Assembly (NCBI RefSeq): GCF_030409905.1
Contig: NZ_JAUFQT010000002.1
Location: 186,001 to 250,000 of the forward strand
Source: Echinicola jeungdonensis
Lineage (GTDB): Bacteria > Bacteroidota > Bacteroidia > Cytophagales > Cyclobacteriaceae
DNA length: 64,000 nt
Reading direction: 5' to 3'
Shown piece after piece: positions 9,892 to 19,018 of the stretch (position 1 is the stretch's first letter; every line of letters starts with the position of its first letter). Under the pieces are notes generated by a model that was not told the origin of the DNA, did not search any database, and saw only the letters and a program-made list of their open reading frames with translations. The translations under genes were made by a program, and so were the position numbers.

Positions 9892-11346
9892 TTAGACTTC
9901 TAGTTTATCTTTAATCAACTCCTTGTTTTTATCGTCTTCTTCGACCACTTCTCCTAATAGCTCCAATTCAATGGCCTCGAGGGATTTGCCTTTGGTTTCC
10001 ACCAAATTCCTTTTGATATAAAACCAACCGGAAATGCATATCAGGGCATATAGCCAAAATGTTCCTGAAGCCCCAATGAAATCATTGAGGATGGGGAAGG
10101 AGTAGGTAAGTAAAAAGCTCGCACTCCATAAGGAGACGGTAGCAAATGACATGGCTTTACCCCTGATCCTGGTCGGGAATATTTCAGAAAGTACAACCCA
10201 TGTGACAGGTGCCAATGACATGGCATAGCATGCAATGCCCACGAGTACCAAAATCAACAAGGGTAGGCCTTGGAATTCAAGGAAATAAAGGCTGCCCATA
10301 ATGATATAAGTTATGGCTAAGGAGAGGGCTCCGAAGGTTAATAGCGGTTTCCTGCCCCATTTATCCACGGTAAACATTGCAATTACCGTAAATATCAAAT
10401 TGATCAATCCTGTGATAACAATATTGAATAAGATGTCATTTACCCCATAACCTGCTGCCGTGAAAATTTCTTCAGCATAGTTGAAGATGATGTTGATGCC
10501 AGACCATTGTTGGAAAGCGGCTAGGACAATGCCGATTACTACTATTTTTATGTATTTCTTTTGGAAGATATCCTTGGAGCCGGCGGGGGTATGTTCCGCA
10601 TCCATTTTAATTGAATATTGGATGTCAGACAATGAACCTGATGCATATCCTGATCCCCCGATTTTTTTCAATATGTTTTTTGCCTCTTCAATTTTACCTT
10701 TGGTGACCAGCCACCTTGGGCTTCTGGGAACCGTCCACATCAAAATGAAAAAGATCAATGCAGGTACATTTTCCGCCCAAAACATCCATCGCCAGCCCCA
10801 TTGGCCATTCCAGGAATCCAAAATTTGGGCACTTGTATCTGTTTCCCCAACAGGGTTGGCAATAAGGTAATTGGCAATTTGGGCCATCAAGATTCCGATT
10901 ACTATGGTCAATTGGTTGATGGATACAAAACCTCCCCGAAACCTGGCCGGGGTGACCTCTGCGATATACATTGGAGATAGGTTGGAAGCCAAACCAATAC
11001 TTATGCCTCCTAAAATTCTGTAAAAAATAAATCCATTAAAAGAGTTGGCAGCTCCTGTTCCTACTGCTGAAACAATAAATAATAGGGCCGCCATGATCAA
11101 TAATTTTTTTCTTCCCCACCTATCACTCAGGAATCCTGAAGTTATTGCTCCCAATAGACAGCCCACAAGGGCAGAACTCATCGCCCAGCCTTTTAATGCT
11201 GCTGAGTCGGCAATACCAAAAAATAGCTCATAAAATGGCTTGGCGCCACCAATGACCACCCAATCGTAGCCAAATAATAAACCACCCAATGCAGAAACCA
11301 TGGATATGCGGATTACATAGGAGGTGTTAAATTTATCTTGATCCAT
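9892..11346 (-). CDS. MFS sugar porter (XylE-like, sugar/H+ symporter)
   Basis: This 12-helix inner-membrane transporter of the sugar porter family (484 aa) is predicted to import a monosaccharide with protons. Family signatures in order: GGLLFGYDWVVIGG in helix 1, DRWGRKK in loop 2-3, PMYIAEVTPARFRGG after helix 4, PRSPRWL in the central loop, QQWSGINIIFNYA in helix 7, DKWGRKP in loop 8-9, LSEIFPTRIRG after helix 10, and ETKGKSLE at the C-terminus. It is the first gene of the minus-strand cluster, followed by DUF5107. A 14-bp palindrome lies 29 bases upstream of its start codon. A second sugar porter lies in the main PUL. The sugar is not determinable from sequence; a product of GH2/GH35 such as galactose or glucuronate is a reasonable guess. 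Confidence 0.95.
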   Translation of the reverse strand: MDQDKFNTSYVIRISMVSALGGLLFGYDWVVIGGAKPFYELFFGIADSAALKGWAMSSALVGCLLGAITSGFLSDRWGRKKLLIMAALLFIVSAVGTGAANSFNGFIFYRILGGISIGLASNLSPMYIAEVTPARFRGGFVSINQLTIVIGILMAQIANYLIANPVGETDTSAQILDSWNGQWGWRWMFWAENVPALIFFILMWTVPRSPRWLVTKGKIEEAKNILKKIGGSGYASGSLSDIQYSIKMDAEHTPAGSKDIFQKKYIKIVVIGIVLAAFQQWSGINIIFNYAEEIFTAAGYGVNDILFNIVITGLINLIFTVIAMFTVDKWGRKPLLTFGALSLAITYIIMGSLYFLEFQGLPLLILVLVGIACYAMSLAPVTWVVLSEIFPTRIRGKAMSFATVSLWSASFLLTYSFPILNDFIGASGTFWLYALICISGWFYIKRNLVETKGKSLEAIELELLGEVVEEDDKNKELIKDKLEV

Positions 11347-11743
11347 AGGTATTTCAGGTTATCGTAAAAGCAAATTTAGTAAACTAAAGTCCAATCTTAC
11401 TGGACATTAGTTGGGTTTTGATGGATAATATTCTGATAGGGGAGTTTTGATAAGGGGTGAATGATTAATCTGATAAAAATAAGTTAATATCTATTAGTAC
11501 AGAAAATTATATTGTTAATAAGAGTTTTTTAGTAATTTAAATTATTAAATGTGCTTTAATAGTTTAATGAAGGGAGAAAATTAACTGGCAGATAAATTAT
11601 GAAAAATTATAAAACATGTTCTATATGACTTTTTTAGTTAAGGTGTTTGTTTTTCAAGTTAAAAAGCAATAAAGTTTTTTAGAATGCTGGAGTGAATACA
11701 TTTGATTATAAATTCCCTTCTTGGCAGTGAAATTAGTGAAATA
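11347..11743. other. Non-coding gap upstream of the sugar porter cluster
   Basis: This 397-base AT-rich stretch separates the minus-strand cluster from the chimeric pseudogene. It should carry the cluster promoter close to 11375. Apart from the palindrome annotated separately I see no gene or RNA in it. Confidence 0.5.
11375..11388. promoter_or_regulatory. Palindromic operator candidate TTTAGT-AA-ACTAAA
   Basis: Perfect 6-bp arms flank a 2-base centre, 29 bases upstream of the sugar porter start codon. The core TTTAGTAAA recurs upstream of SusC (21352 and 21449). The position fits a repressor or activator site for the five-gene cluster, but the protein that binds it is unknown. Confidence 0.45.
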
Positions 11744-12785
11744 TTAACTGGTTTTTCTGTAGTTCCAAATGGCCCAGGGGTAAAAGAAAATGGCAAATCC
11801 AAACATGATCAAAAAGTGATTTTCTAGGTCTGCTAAACCGCTTCCTTTCTTTACTACCATCCGCATGACCTCAATGAAATAGGTTACCGGATTAACCTCT
11901 GCAATCCATTTTGCCCAACTGGGCATGCTCTCAATTGGGTTGAAAAGCCCACTCATCAGCAAAAAGATCATGATAAAGAAAAATGCCAGGGACATGGCTT
12001 GTTGCTGGTTGTGGGAATAAGTGGAAATCATAAGCCCTACCCACAAAACCGCAATAAGGTAAAACGCCAAAAAGCATAAAGTGCCAAAATGCTGCCCGCA
12101 GGGAAAATACCGTATACCAAACGGGCAACCACCAACAAACCTAAGCTGAAAACAAACATGGCAATTAACCAAAATGGAATCAGCTTACCCAAAATAAAAT
12201 ACTATTTTTTTTGATGGGGGTAACGTTGAACTGTTCGATGTTGCCAATTTCTTTCTCCTTAACCAGGTTTAAAGAGCACATATAAGCCCGGATCATGGTC
12301 ACCAGAAAGGCGAGAATTCAGGGAACCATGAAGAGTTGATAGTCTAAATAGGGATTGAACCAGTTAATGCTGGCGACCTCGATTTGAGGTGTAGAGGCCT
12401 GATTAGCGGGAATCCATTCTTGCCGGATATCCTGATTAAAGGTGTTGATTATTAGGCTGAGGTAGACGCTGCCCACACTGGCTTTTGTACCGTTGATGGC
12501 ATTGATGGCCAGAAATAGATCTTCTTTTTTTTCTCTGACCAAGTCTCGTTCAAAGTTGGAGGGGATCTCCAGGATCAGATCAGCCTTATTTTCCTCCATC
12601 ATTATCAGATCAAAAAGCTTTCCTTTACTCCGGAAATAGTAGTTCAATAAGGCTAAATTAATTCCTGGTTCCTCTGCAATGTCCCTGGTTCGGGCGGCAG
12701 CAAACCCTTTTTGTTGGAATACTTTTCTGGCCGCAGTTTTTATTTTTCCCTCTGTTGAATCGTCGTTTTCTCTATTGGCAGGCAT
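11744..12785 (-). pseudogene. Chimeric remnant: TetR regulator N-terminus fused to ABC-2 permease
   Basis: Residues 1 to about 64 (from 12785) are a TetR-type HTH: IKTAARKVFQQKGFAAARTRDIAE, then LLNYYFRSKGKLFDLI. Near 12580-12600 the frame runs without interruption into an ABC-2 exporter permease (ADLILEIPSNFERDLVRE, NAINGTKA, NWFNPYLDYQLFMVP). A TGA then replaces an expected glycine codon at about 12319. The permease continues downstream in other frames (TMIRAYMCSLNLVKEKEIG, then SGLFNPIESMPSWAKWIAEVNPVTYF), interrupted by one frameshift at an A-run near 12205 and another near 12065. A deletion between the regulator and a distal gene of a TetR/HlyD/ATPase/permease efflux operon would explain it. 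TetR lacks its ligand domain and the permease its N-terminus, so neither should function. Confidence 0.88.
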
Positions 12786-13250
12786 TCCACTTGAGATTTT
12801 TTAATGTTTGGCCAGTATCATTGATTATCATTTTAATGTAAATTTCCTCAACTGATTATACTTCAGGGAAAGGTCTTAGCAGAGAAGCCCAAAAAAGATG
12901 GGGTTCAAAATGCCCATTAATGTTTGTTGTTTTTTCAGCCTGAACTGAACGGAAAGGATTTTTCAAGAATTAATAGCTCGGAAATTTTTATTTTTTCAAT
13001 TGATCATCAATTGTGGTTCAATATTTTTTTCTTTTTTACCTTCAGCTTGCGAATGACAAATAGGTAGGGAGAACTAAAAGCTTGAATACTTTTTTCGATG
13101 AAGATCCAACTATTCTAGTTGTTATCCTCAATTATTATTAATCAATGAAGTTCATTTTAGGATAATAAAATACCCTAAAATCTATATATTTGAGTTTAAT
13201 TAAAACTTGTAGGTTAAAGGAGAAACCCCTCAGGAATAAAGGGAAAACTA
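12786..13250. other. Non-coding gap between the pseudogene and the GntR gene
   Basis: This 465-base AT-rich region holds the GntR promoter with its dyad (13154-13192) and a separate 17-bp palindrome, CAATTGAT-C-ATCAATTG, at 12997-13013. No coding remnant was recognised. Confidence 0.5.
13154..13192 (+). promoter_or_regulatory. GntR gene promoter with embedded inverted repeat
   Basis: ATTTTAGG (13154-13161) and CCTAAAAT (13174-13181) are perfect inverted 8-mers separated by 12 bases. A Bacteroidota-type -7 box, TATATTTG, follows at 13185-13192. A -33 TTG is not evident. The dyad lies where a repressor would block polymerase, and the gene downstream encodes a dyad-binding GntR protein, so autoregulation is the simplest reading. 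Confidence 0.5.
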
Positions 13251-14309
13251 ATGATGGATTTCGTGAGGAAATTTGATATTGAAATTGATGAGGCATCAAG
13301 GGTGCCAAAATACCAACAATTGGTCAATAGAATTTCCTCATTGATTCAGACCGGAACCATTTCAAAAGGTGCAAAATTACCCTCGATCAACGAAATAAGT
13401 GAACAACTTATCCTTTCCCGGGACACGGTGGAAAAGGCCTATAATTTGATGAAAAAAGAGGGATGGATAATTGCCATTCCTGCCCGAGGTTTTTTTGTCA
13501 ATGAAAAAAAGTTTCAAAAGCAGGGTGGGAAAATTCTTTATATGGTCAATAAGCTCAGTCCTTATAAACTTGAGGTGTTTAGAACCTTCCAAGAAGCTTT
13601 GAGCTTGGATTATGAAATTGAATTAAAACCTTTCTTTTTTGAGCCTCAGCTTTTTATGAATAAGTTGGGCCAATCTTTTGATGATTATGATTATGTTGTC
13701 ATTGTCCCAATTTTTAACCATGACATCGAAAGGAATATAAGCCTTAATCAAGCAGTTCTCCAGTACATCGAAAGGATTCCTAAAGAAAAATTGATAGTTC
13801 TGGAGAAAAATTTCCCCAAAATATCGGGTAAGTATACCTGTATATACCAGGATTTCAAAAAGGATGTTTTTACAGCCCTTAGTTCTGCTTTTGACCTGAT
13901 CAAAAAGTATGAAAAAGTCAATTTGATCTATCCTGATAGCAGGTATTCTTTCTACCCTCCTGAGATCAAACAGGGGTTTAAGAAATTTTGCGCTGATTTC
14001 GGTTTTCCCTATGAGGTCATTAATATCAGTCAGCTCGATAAAACGTTCAATAGGAATCAAGCTTATATTGTTATTAGTGAAGATGATTTTTTGGAATTGA
14101 TGAAAAAAATAAAGTCACACAAGTTGCAGTTAGGAAATGATATTGGCTTGATCAGCTATAATGATACTCCCCTCAAAAAACTTTTTAACGTTACTGTATT
14201 GTCTACCAATTTTAAACAGATGGGCACCTATGCTGCCAAATGTGTGGCAGAAAAAAAGACAATAAGGATCAAAAATGATTTTCGCTTCATTAGGCGGAAG
14301 TCCTTGTAG
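13251..14309 (+). CDS. GntR family regulator with periplasmic-binding-protein-like sensor domain
   Basis: The N-terminal winged helix (about 15-85) carries the GntR signature: PKYQQLVNRISSLIQTG, GAKLPSINEISEQL, SRDTVEKAYNLMKKEGWI, then the wing ARGFFV. Residues about 95-350 resemble the LacI/PBP1-like sugar sensor of Bacteroidota GntR proteins that control sugar loci (strands such as GKILYMVNKLS and DYVVIVPIF, and the closing GTYAAKCVAEKK). It is a soluble DNA-binding protein and stands alone on the plus strand. GH30 (15509) or the main PUL could be its targets, which is inference. The ATG at 13251 and a GTG or in-frame ATG nearby give equivalent starts. A second ATG at 13254 is possible. Confidence 0.88.
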   Translation: MMDFVRKFDIEIDEASRVPKYQQLVNRISSLIQTGTISKGAKLPSINEISEQLILSRDTVEKAYNLMKKEGWIIAIPARGFFVNEKKFQKQGGKILYMVNKLSPYKLEVFRTFQEALSLDYEIELKPFFFEPQLFMNKLGQSFDDYDYVVIVPIFNHDIERNISLNQAVLQYIERIPKEKLIVLEKNFPKISGKYTCIYQDFKKDVFTALSSAFDLIKKYEKVNLIYPDSRYSFYPPEIKQGFKKFCADFGFPYEVINISQLDKTFNRNQAYIVISEDDFLELMKKIKSHKLQLGNDIGLISYNDTPLKKLFNVTVLSTNFKQMGTYAAKCVAEKKTIRIKNDFRFIRRKSL

Positions 14310-14462
14310 GAAATAAATCCTTAAAATTTCATGAAAATTGTTCCGAACCAGTAGATTATTGTTATTCATGTAAATTTTCTGATTTTTAAGGGTACCTGCG
14401 CCCTTTCGAATAAACCTAATTTGATACGGGTCATTGAATTATAATATGAAAATTGGAGTAAT

Positions 14463-15257
14463 TTGCTGAAAGTAATTACATATGGATTGTTAGTTCTATT
14501 AGGGTTTTACCTGTTTTTATATCTTGTGATCATTATGTTTCAAGAGAAATTATTGTTTTTTCCAACCAAATTATCTAAAAGCTATGTTTATAATTTTGAC
14601 GAGGCATTTGAAGAAATTTTCTTAGTAACCAATGATGGATATAAGTTAAATGCAGTTCTTTTTAAATCTGAAATAAGTATAGGGGTTGTATTATTCCTGC
14701 ATGGTAATGGAGGAGCAATTAATGGATGGGGAAAAGGAGCAGAACTATATACAAAAAATGGGTATGATGTCTTGTATTTAGATTATAGGGGATATGGCAA
14801 AAGCGAAGGTGAAATCAATAGTGAAAAGCAATTAATAAACGATGCCCAAATTGCTTATGATTATTTGAAAAATCATTACGATGAATATGACATCATAATT
14901 TCCGGAACCTCCCTAGGAAGTGGAATTGCCTCAAAATTAGCGTCTAATAACAATCCAAAAAAATTAATACTGAATTCACCTTTTTCAAGTTTGGTGAAGC
15001 TAATCCAAGAAAAAGTAATTTTTGTTCCAAGGAGAATTATTAAATATAAATTGGAAACAGAAAAATATCTTGAAAAGATAGATTGCCCCATCATTATTTT
15101 TCATGGGGATAATGATAGGGTGGTACCAGTTAATCATTCTTTATATCTAAAAGAAAAATTTCCCAAAATAAACCTCTATGTTTTGAAAGGATTTGAACAT
15201 AATAATATTTCCCAAAGTGATAAATTTCAAATTAGGATGAAGGAAATTTTGGAATAA
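14463..15257 (+). CDS. Alpha/beta hydrolase, membrane anchored
   Basis: This serine hydrolase of the BAAT/YqiA-like "lipoprotein hydrolase" type has 264 aa. One N-terminal transmembrane helix (about 4-27) is followed by the catalytic domain. The oxyanion motif is VVLFLHGNGG (76-84), the nucleophile S150 sits in SGTSLGSG, the acid is D217 in HGDNDRVV and the base is H245 in GFEHNN. The TTG start at 14463 is preceded by a GGAG at 14454-14457. No better ATG exists upstream, and the first internal ATG would cut off the membrane helix. Substrate is unknown. The neighbours (GntR and GH30) do not form an obvious operon with it. Confidence 0.85.
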   Translation: MLKVITYGLLVLLGFYLFLYLVIIMFQEKLLFFPTKLSKSYVYNFDEAFEEIFLVTNDGYKLNAVLFKSEISIGVVLFLHGNGGAINGWGKGAELYTKNGYDVLYLDYRGYGKSEGEINSEKQLINDAQIAYDYLKNHYDEYDIIISGTSLGSGIASKLASNNNPKKLILNSPFSSLVKLIQEKVIFVPRRIIKYKLETEKYLEKIDCPIIIFHGDNDRVVPVNHSLYLKEKFPKINLYVLKGFEHNNISQSDKFQIRMKEILE

Positions 15258-15508
15258 AAAATGTCCAATATTACAACAGGTCTCTCTGTTGCGAATCTCT
15301 AAGTCTTGAAGTTTTATTTTCTTGAAATCCTGTTTTTTTTTGCAGCCCTTGTGTTTTTTGGGGCTATTTTAATGCCATAGAAATAAGAAAAACACCTCTT
15401 GCCAATAAATTTGTTTTGTTCTTTTGGAATTTGACCTGATTTTAAGGATTTAATTTAAATTCGATGCTTTGTATCCTTCTAAAGAAGCAATAAAAGAAAT
15501 TTAATTCT

Positions 15509-17092
15509 ATGAATTATATAAGAAAATTTATTGGCATTTTATCTTATTTGATTTTAGGGTGTTTAATTATTAACGCTTGCCAACCAAAAAATAAAATTGG
15601 GGCGACTTCAAGCAATAGAGGAAATCCCATTGTTCATATCAATGCAATCCAACAGAGAACCTATCAAACCATTGAACACTTTGGAGCTTCGGATGCCTGG
15701 TCCTGTCAGTTTGTAGGGCTTTGGCCGGAGCAAAAGAAATTTGCCATTGCAGAATTGCTATTTAGCCAGGAAATGGATGGAAAAGGCAATCCCAAAGGCA
15801 TTGGCTTGTCACTTTGGAGGTTTAATATTGGAGCGGGGAGTGCTGAGCAAGGGACCCAAAGTGGCATAGGAGATGAGTGGCGTAGGGCAGAATCTTTTAT
15901 GAATGCAGATGGAAGCTATGATTGGTCCAAGCAGGCGGGACAAGTTTGGTTTGCACAAAAAGCTAAAGAAATGGGGGTTGAAAATTTATTGGTTTTTCCC
16001 AATAGTCCACCAGTTCATATGACCAAAACAGGAAAGGCTTTTGGTCAAAGTGGGAATTCCAACCTGGACCAAGCTAACTATGATGATTTCGGAAATTACT
16101 TGGCCAATGTGATTGAAGGACTGGAAGCCAAAGGTCTGGATGTGGATTATATCAGCCCGGTTAATGAACCCCAGTGGGATTGGTCGGATGGTGGCCAGGA
16201 AGGTACGCCATTTTGGAATGATGAAATTGTTGGTATAGTCCGGGAATTGGACAAAGCATTAGAAGAAAAAGGCCTGGAGGCCAAGATTGATATAGCAGAA
16301 GCGGGTCAGCTCAATTATCTATATGAACAGGGAAATAAGCAGGGAAGAGGAAATCAGGTGGAAGGTTTCTTTTCCAAAGGGTCTCCCAATTATCTGGGTG
16401 ACCTGAAACATATGGGGAATGCAATATCCGGGCATAGTTATTTTACCACATCTCCCTTTAATGAAGCCGTTAAAACCCGGGAAAAGGTTGCCGAGAGCAT
16501 TATGCCCTATTCTGGGTTAAAGTTCTGGATGAGTGAATATTGCATCTTGGGGGATAATGCTGGTGAAATCAATGGCAATGGTAGAGACTTGGGTATCGAC
16601 CCTGCTTTATATATGGCCAGGGTCATTCATAATGATCTTACCGTGGCCAATGCATCAGCCTGGCATTGGTGGTTAGGTGTATCCCCTTATGACTATAAAG
16701 ATGGTTTGGTGTATATCGATTATCAAAAAGAGGACGGCAACTTTTATGAAAGTAAAATGCTATGGGCATTGGGAAATTATAGTCGCTTTATCCGTCCAGG
16801 ATTTCAAAGGATAGCTGTAAACATCATGGAGGAGACAAGGGAAACTCCAGGTCTTTTGGTGTCGGCCTATTTGGGCCCCGGGAGCCATAAGATTATTTAT
16901 GTTTTGGTCAATTCTGGGATAAAATCAAAAGAAGTTTCATTGGAATTAAACGGAAAGGAAATTCAAAACAAAAAAGTGTACATTACTTCTAAAGATTATG
17001 ATTTGACTCCAATGAAATCAAATGATAAGGGATTGATTGAAATACCATCGCGTTCAATCGTGACGGTGGTTAGTGAGGATATTATTAGGTGA
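15509..17092 (+). CDS. GH30 family glycosidase, lipoprotein (endo-beta-1,6-galactanase-like)
   Basis: This is a secreted retaining GH-A clan enzyme with lipobox LIINACQP (Cys24). The barrel begins with the GH30-type HFGASDAWSCQFVG motif (58-70). The acid/base is E220 in SPVNEPQWDW and the nucleophile E343 in KFWMSEYCILG. A C-terminal beta-sandwich (about 425-527) closes the fold. The SLWRFNIGAGSAEQG and NSPPVHMTKTG segments are typical of Bacteroidota proteins annotated as galactan endo-1,6-beta-galactosidase. That activity would suit type II arabinogalactan side chains and agrees with the GH35, GH2 and GH43 in the window. Family is firm; the linkage is inferred. It is monocistronic as far as seen. 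Confidence 0.9.
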   Translation: MNYIRKFIGILSYLILGCLIINACQPKNKIGATSSNRGNPIVHINAIQQRTYQTIEHFGASDAWSCQFVGLWPEQKKFAIAELLFSQEMDGKGNPKGIGLSLWRFNIGAGSAEQGTQSGIGDEWRRAESFMNADGSYDWSKQAGQVWFAQKAKEMGVENLLVFPNSPPVHMTKTGKAFGQSGNSNLDQANYDDFGNYLANVIEGLEAKGLDVDYISPVNEPQWDWSDGGQEGTPFWNDEIVGIVRELDKALEEKGLEAKIDIAEAGQLNYLYEQGNKQGRGNQVEGFFSKGSPNYLGDLKHMGNAISGHSYFTTSPFNEAVKTREKVAESIMPYSGLKFWMSEYCILGDNAGEINGNGRDLGIDPALYMARVIHNDLTVANASAWHWWLGVSPYDYKDGLVYIDYQKEDGNFYESKMLWALGNYSRFIRPGFQRIAVNIMEETRETPGLLVSAYLGPGSHKIIYVLVNSGIKSKEVSLELNGKEIQNKKVYITSKDYDLTPMKSNDKGLIEIPSRSIVTVVSEDIIR

Positions 17093-17300
17093 GAAAATTG
17101 ACTTTAAAACCGTAGTTGGTGATCCTACCAACCACTGAAACTAACCTGAAAAATCCAGCCCATTCAAGAAATAACCATTTTTGGAAGCAACATTTTGATC
17201 ATATTTTTAGTAAATTCCAAAGGGAAAAAACATTTATATCAGGGTAAATGTCTGCATTTCATTCACCCTGTAATTCTTTTAAAATTATCTATTGCTTGAT

Positions 17301-18248
17301 ATGGATTTTAAGGATTATTACAAGGTATTGGGAGTGGGAAAAAATGCCTCTCAGGATGAGGTGAAAAAGGCATATAGGAAGTTGGCCTTAAAATACCACC
17401 CTGACAAGAACCCTGAAAACCAGGATGCTGAAGAGAGATTTAAAGAAATCAGCGAGGCATATGAAGTTTTAAAAGATCCCGAAAAGCGAAAAAAATACGA
17501 CCAGTTGGGAGCCAATTGGAAGCAATATGAGCATGCCGGTTTTGATTCTCATGCCAGGGGTGGTGGCAGGCCTGGTGGAAGTTTCCATTATGAATTCAGG
17601 GGCGGTCCATCCGATTTTTTTGGAGGAAGCGGATTTTCGGAATTCTTCGAATCCTTTTTTGGTGGTGGATTTGGAAGAGCTGGACAAAGCAAGCGAAAAA
17701 GCAGTTTCAGGGAAGGGTTTTCTGATTTTGGCTCCGGACAAAAAGGACAGGACATTTCCGGAGAAGTATTAATCAAATTGCAGGAAGCTTATAATGGAAC
17801 AGAAAGAATCGTTGACCTGGGGCATGAAAAAATTAAAGTCAAAATCCGTCCCGGTGCCTATGATGGATTAAAACTCCGGATAAAAGGAAAAGGTCAGCAT
17901 ATCCCCCATGGTGAACCGGGAAACCTGTATTTGACTATCAAGGTAGAACCCCATTCCGTATATGAAAGAAAAGGCAATGACCTTTATATGAATATTGATG
18001 TAGACTTATTTACTGCTCTTTTGGGGGGGAAGTTGGAAATTGTAACCCTTTCAGGCAAAGTAAATATCAAAATTCCTGAAGGAACCCAAAATGGTAAACA
18101 ATTTCGTCTCAAAGGCAAGGGTATGCCTGTATATGGAGGGGGAGGTCATGGTGATTTGTTTGTGAAATTACAGGTTAAATTGCCTGAAAAGTTAACCACA
18201 CACCAGAAGGATTTATTGGAAAAATTAAGAAAGAGTTTTGACCCTTAA
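17301..18248 (+). CDS. J-domain co-chaperone, CbpA/DnaJ-like without zinc finger
   Basis: This Hsp70 co-chaperone has a J domain at 1-70 with the HPD motif in [11 protein letters not shown] Gly/Phe-rich linker (about 75-155) is followed by two DnaJ C-terminal beta domains (about 155-310). No CxxCxGxG repeats are present, so it is type B (CbpA-like), not a canonical DnaJ. I chose the ATG at 17301 ([11 protein letters not shown]), which matches the family start. A TTG nine bases upstream is in frame but adds nothing conserved. It lies just ahead of Hsp20 on the same strand (about 210 bases apart), so the pair looks like a small stress module. Confidence 0.95.
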   Translation: MDFKDYYKVLGVGKNASQDEVKKAYRKLALKYHPDKNPENQDAEERFKEISEAYEVLKDPEKRKKYDQLGANWKQYEHAGFDSHARGGGRPGGSFHYEFRGGPSDFFGGSGFSEFFESFFGGGFGRAGQSKRKSSFREGFSDFGSGQKGQDISGEVLIKLQEAYNGTERIVDLGHEKIKVKIRPGAYDGLKLRIKGKGQHIPHGEPGNLYLTIKVEPHSVYERKGNDLYMNIDVDLFTALLGGKLEIVTLSGKVNIKIPEGTQNGKQFRLKGKGMPVYGGGGHGDLFVKLQVKLPEKLTTHQKDLLEKLRKSFDP

Positions 18249-18457
18249 TTTTGTTAATAAAAATGAAATTTTGACAGGATCAAATGACATTTTTTCCTGA
18301 TAATATGGGGTTTTTGTCCTTAAATAGGATTGGTATGTAAATTGTTGTAGGTTAGGTAGTTAATTGAAATTTATGGCTTATGATTTAGTTCCCATTCAGA
18401 AAGTGAATGGATTTTAACAAAGAAGTTAAAATGTTGAACCTTAAAATTATTAGAGCT

Positions 18458-18892
18458 ATGAATACCTTAATGAAACGAAACGGATTAATTCCATCAAATT
18501 TCTTGGAAGACTTTACCAGAGATTTATTTGATTGGTCAAGCCTTTCAAATCAAGGAGGTACGGTTCCCAGTGTAAACATTGTGGAAACCGGTGATGATTT
18601 TAAAGTTGTAATGGCGGCTCCAGGAATGAAAAAAGATGATTTCCATGTGGAGCTTGACAATGATACCTTGACCATTCACTCCGAAGTATACAACGAAGGA
18701 GAAGACAAAGATGATGAAAGGTATCTGAGAAAAGAGTTCAGTTATCAGGCATTTCAACGTTCCTTCTACTTGCCAAATACCGTAGAAGCGGACAAAATTA
18801 AAGCCCATTATAAAGATGGGTTGTTAAGCTTGGTTATTCCTAAAAAAGCCGAAGCCAAGAAAAAACCAGTAAAAACCATTTCTATTTCATAG
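18458..18892 (+). CDS. Hsp20/alpha-crystallin small heat shock protein
   Basis: This ATP-independent holdase contains an alpha-crystallin domain from about PSVNIVETGDDFKVVMAAPG to the C-terminal GLLSLVIPK. The usual A-x-x-x-n-G-v-L-type motif appears as KAHYKDGLLSLVIPK. The family start in this phylum is M-x-L-x-K-R-N-G, which fits the ATG at 18458 (MNTLMKRNGLIP). An upstream in-frame ATG at 18407 would add 17 unconserved residues. An excellent terminator follows at 18913. It probably protects cytoplasmic proteins during stress alongside the J-domain protein upstream. Confidence 0.94.
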   Translation: MNTLMKRNGLIPSNFLEDFTRDLFDWSSLSNQGGTVPSVNIVETGDDFKVVMAAPGMKKDDFHVELDNDTLTIHSEVYNEGEDKDDERYLRKEFSYQAFQRSFYLPNTVEADKIKAHYKDGLLSLVIPKKAEAKKKPVKTISIS

Positions 18893-18912
18893 GTATGGTT
18901 TTTTAAGAAAGT

Positions 18913-18949
18913 AAAAAAGCCAGGGAAATCTATTTTCCCTGGCTTTTTT
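18913..18949 (+). terminator. Rho-independent terminator after Hsp20
   Basis: A perfect 15-bp stem AAAAAGCCAGGGAAA / TTTCCCTGGCTTTTT (18914-18928 with 18934-18948) has a 5-base loop and a T-run built into the 3' arm. It can act in both directions and also ends the converging membrane protein gene. Confidence 0.92.
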
Positions 18950-19018
18950 CATGTACCGAATATGTATTTTGTATTTGAAGTAGGTGGTATCTGGAATTTG
19001 GAACTCAATACTATTTGG

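Noticed and set aside
17093..17300. GTTGGT/ACCAAC hairpin after GH30 as a terminator
   Set aside because: Six-bp arms with no T-run; too weak to call.
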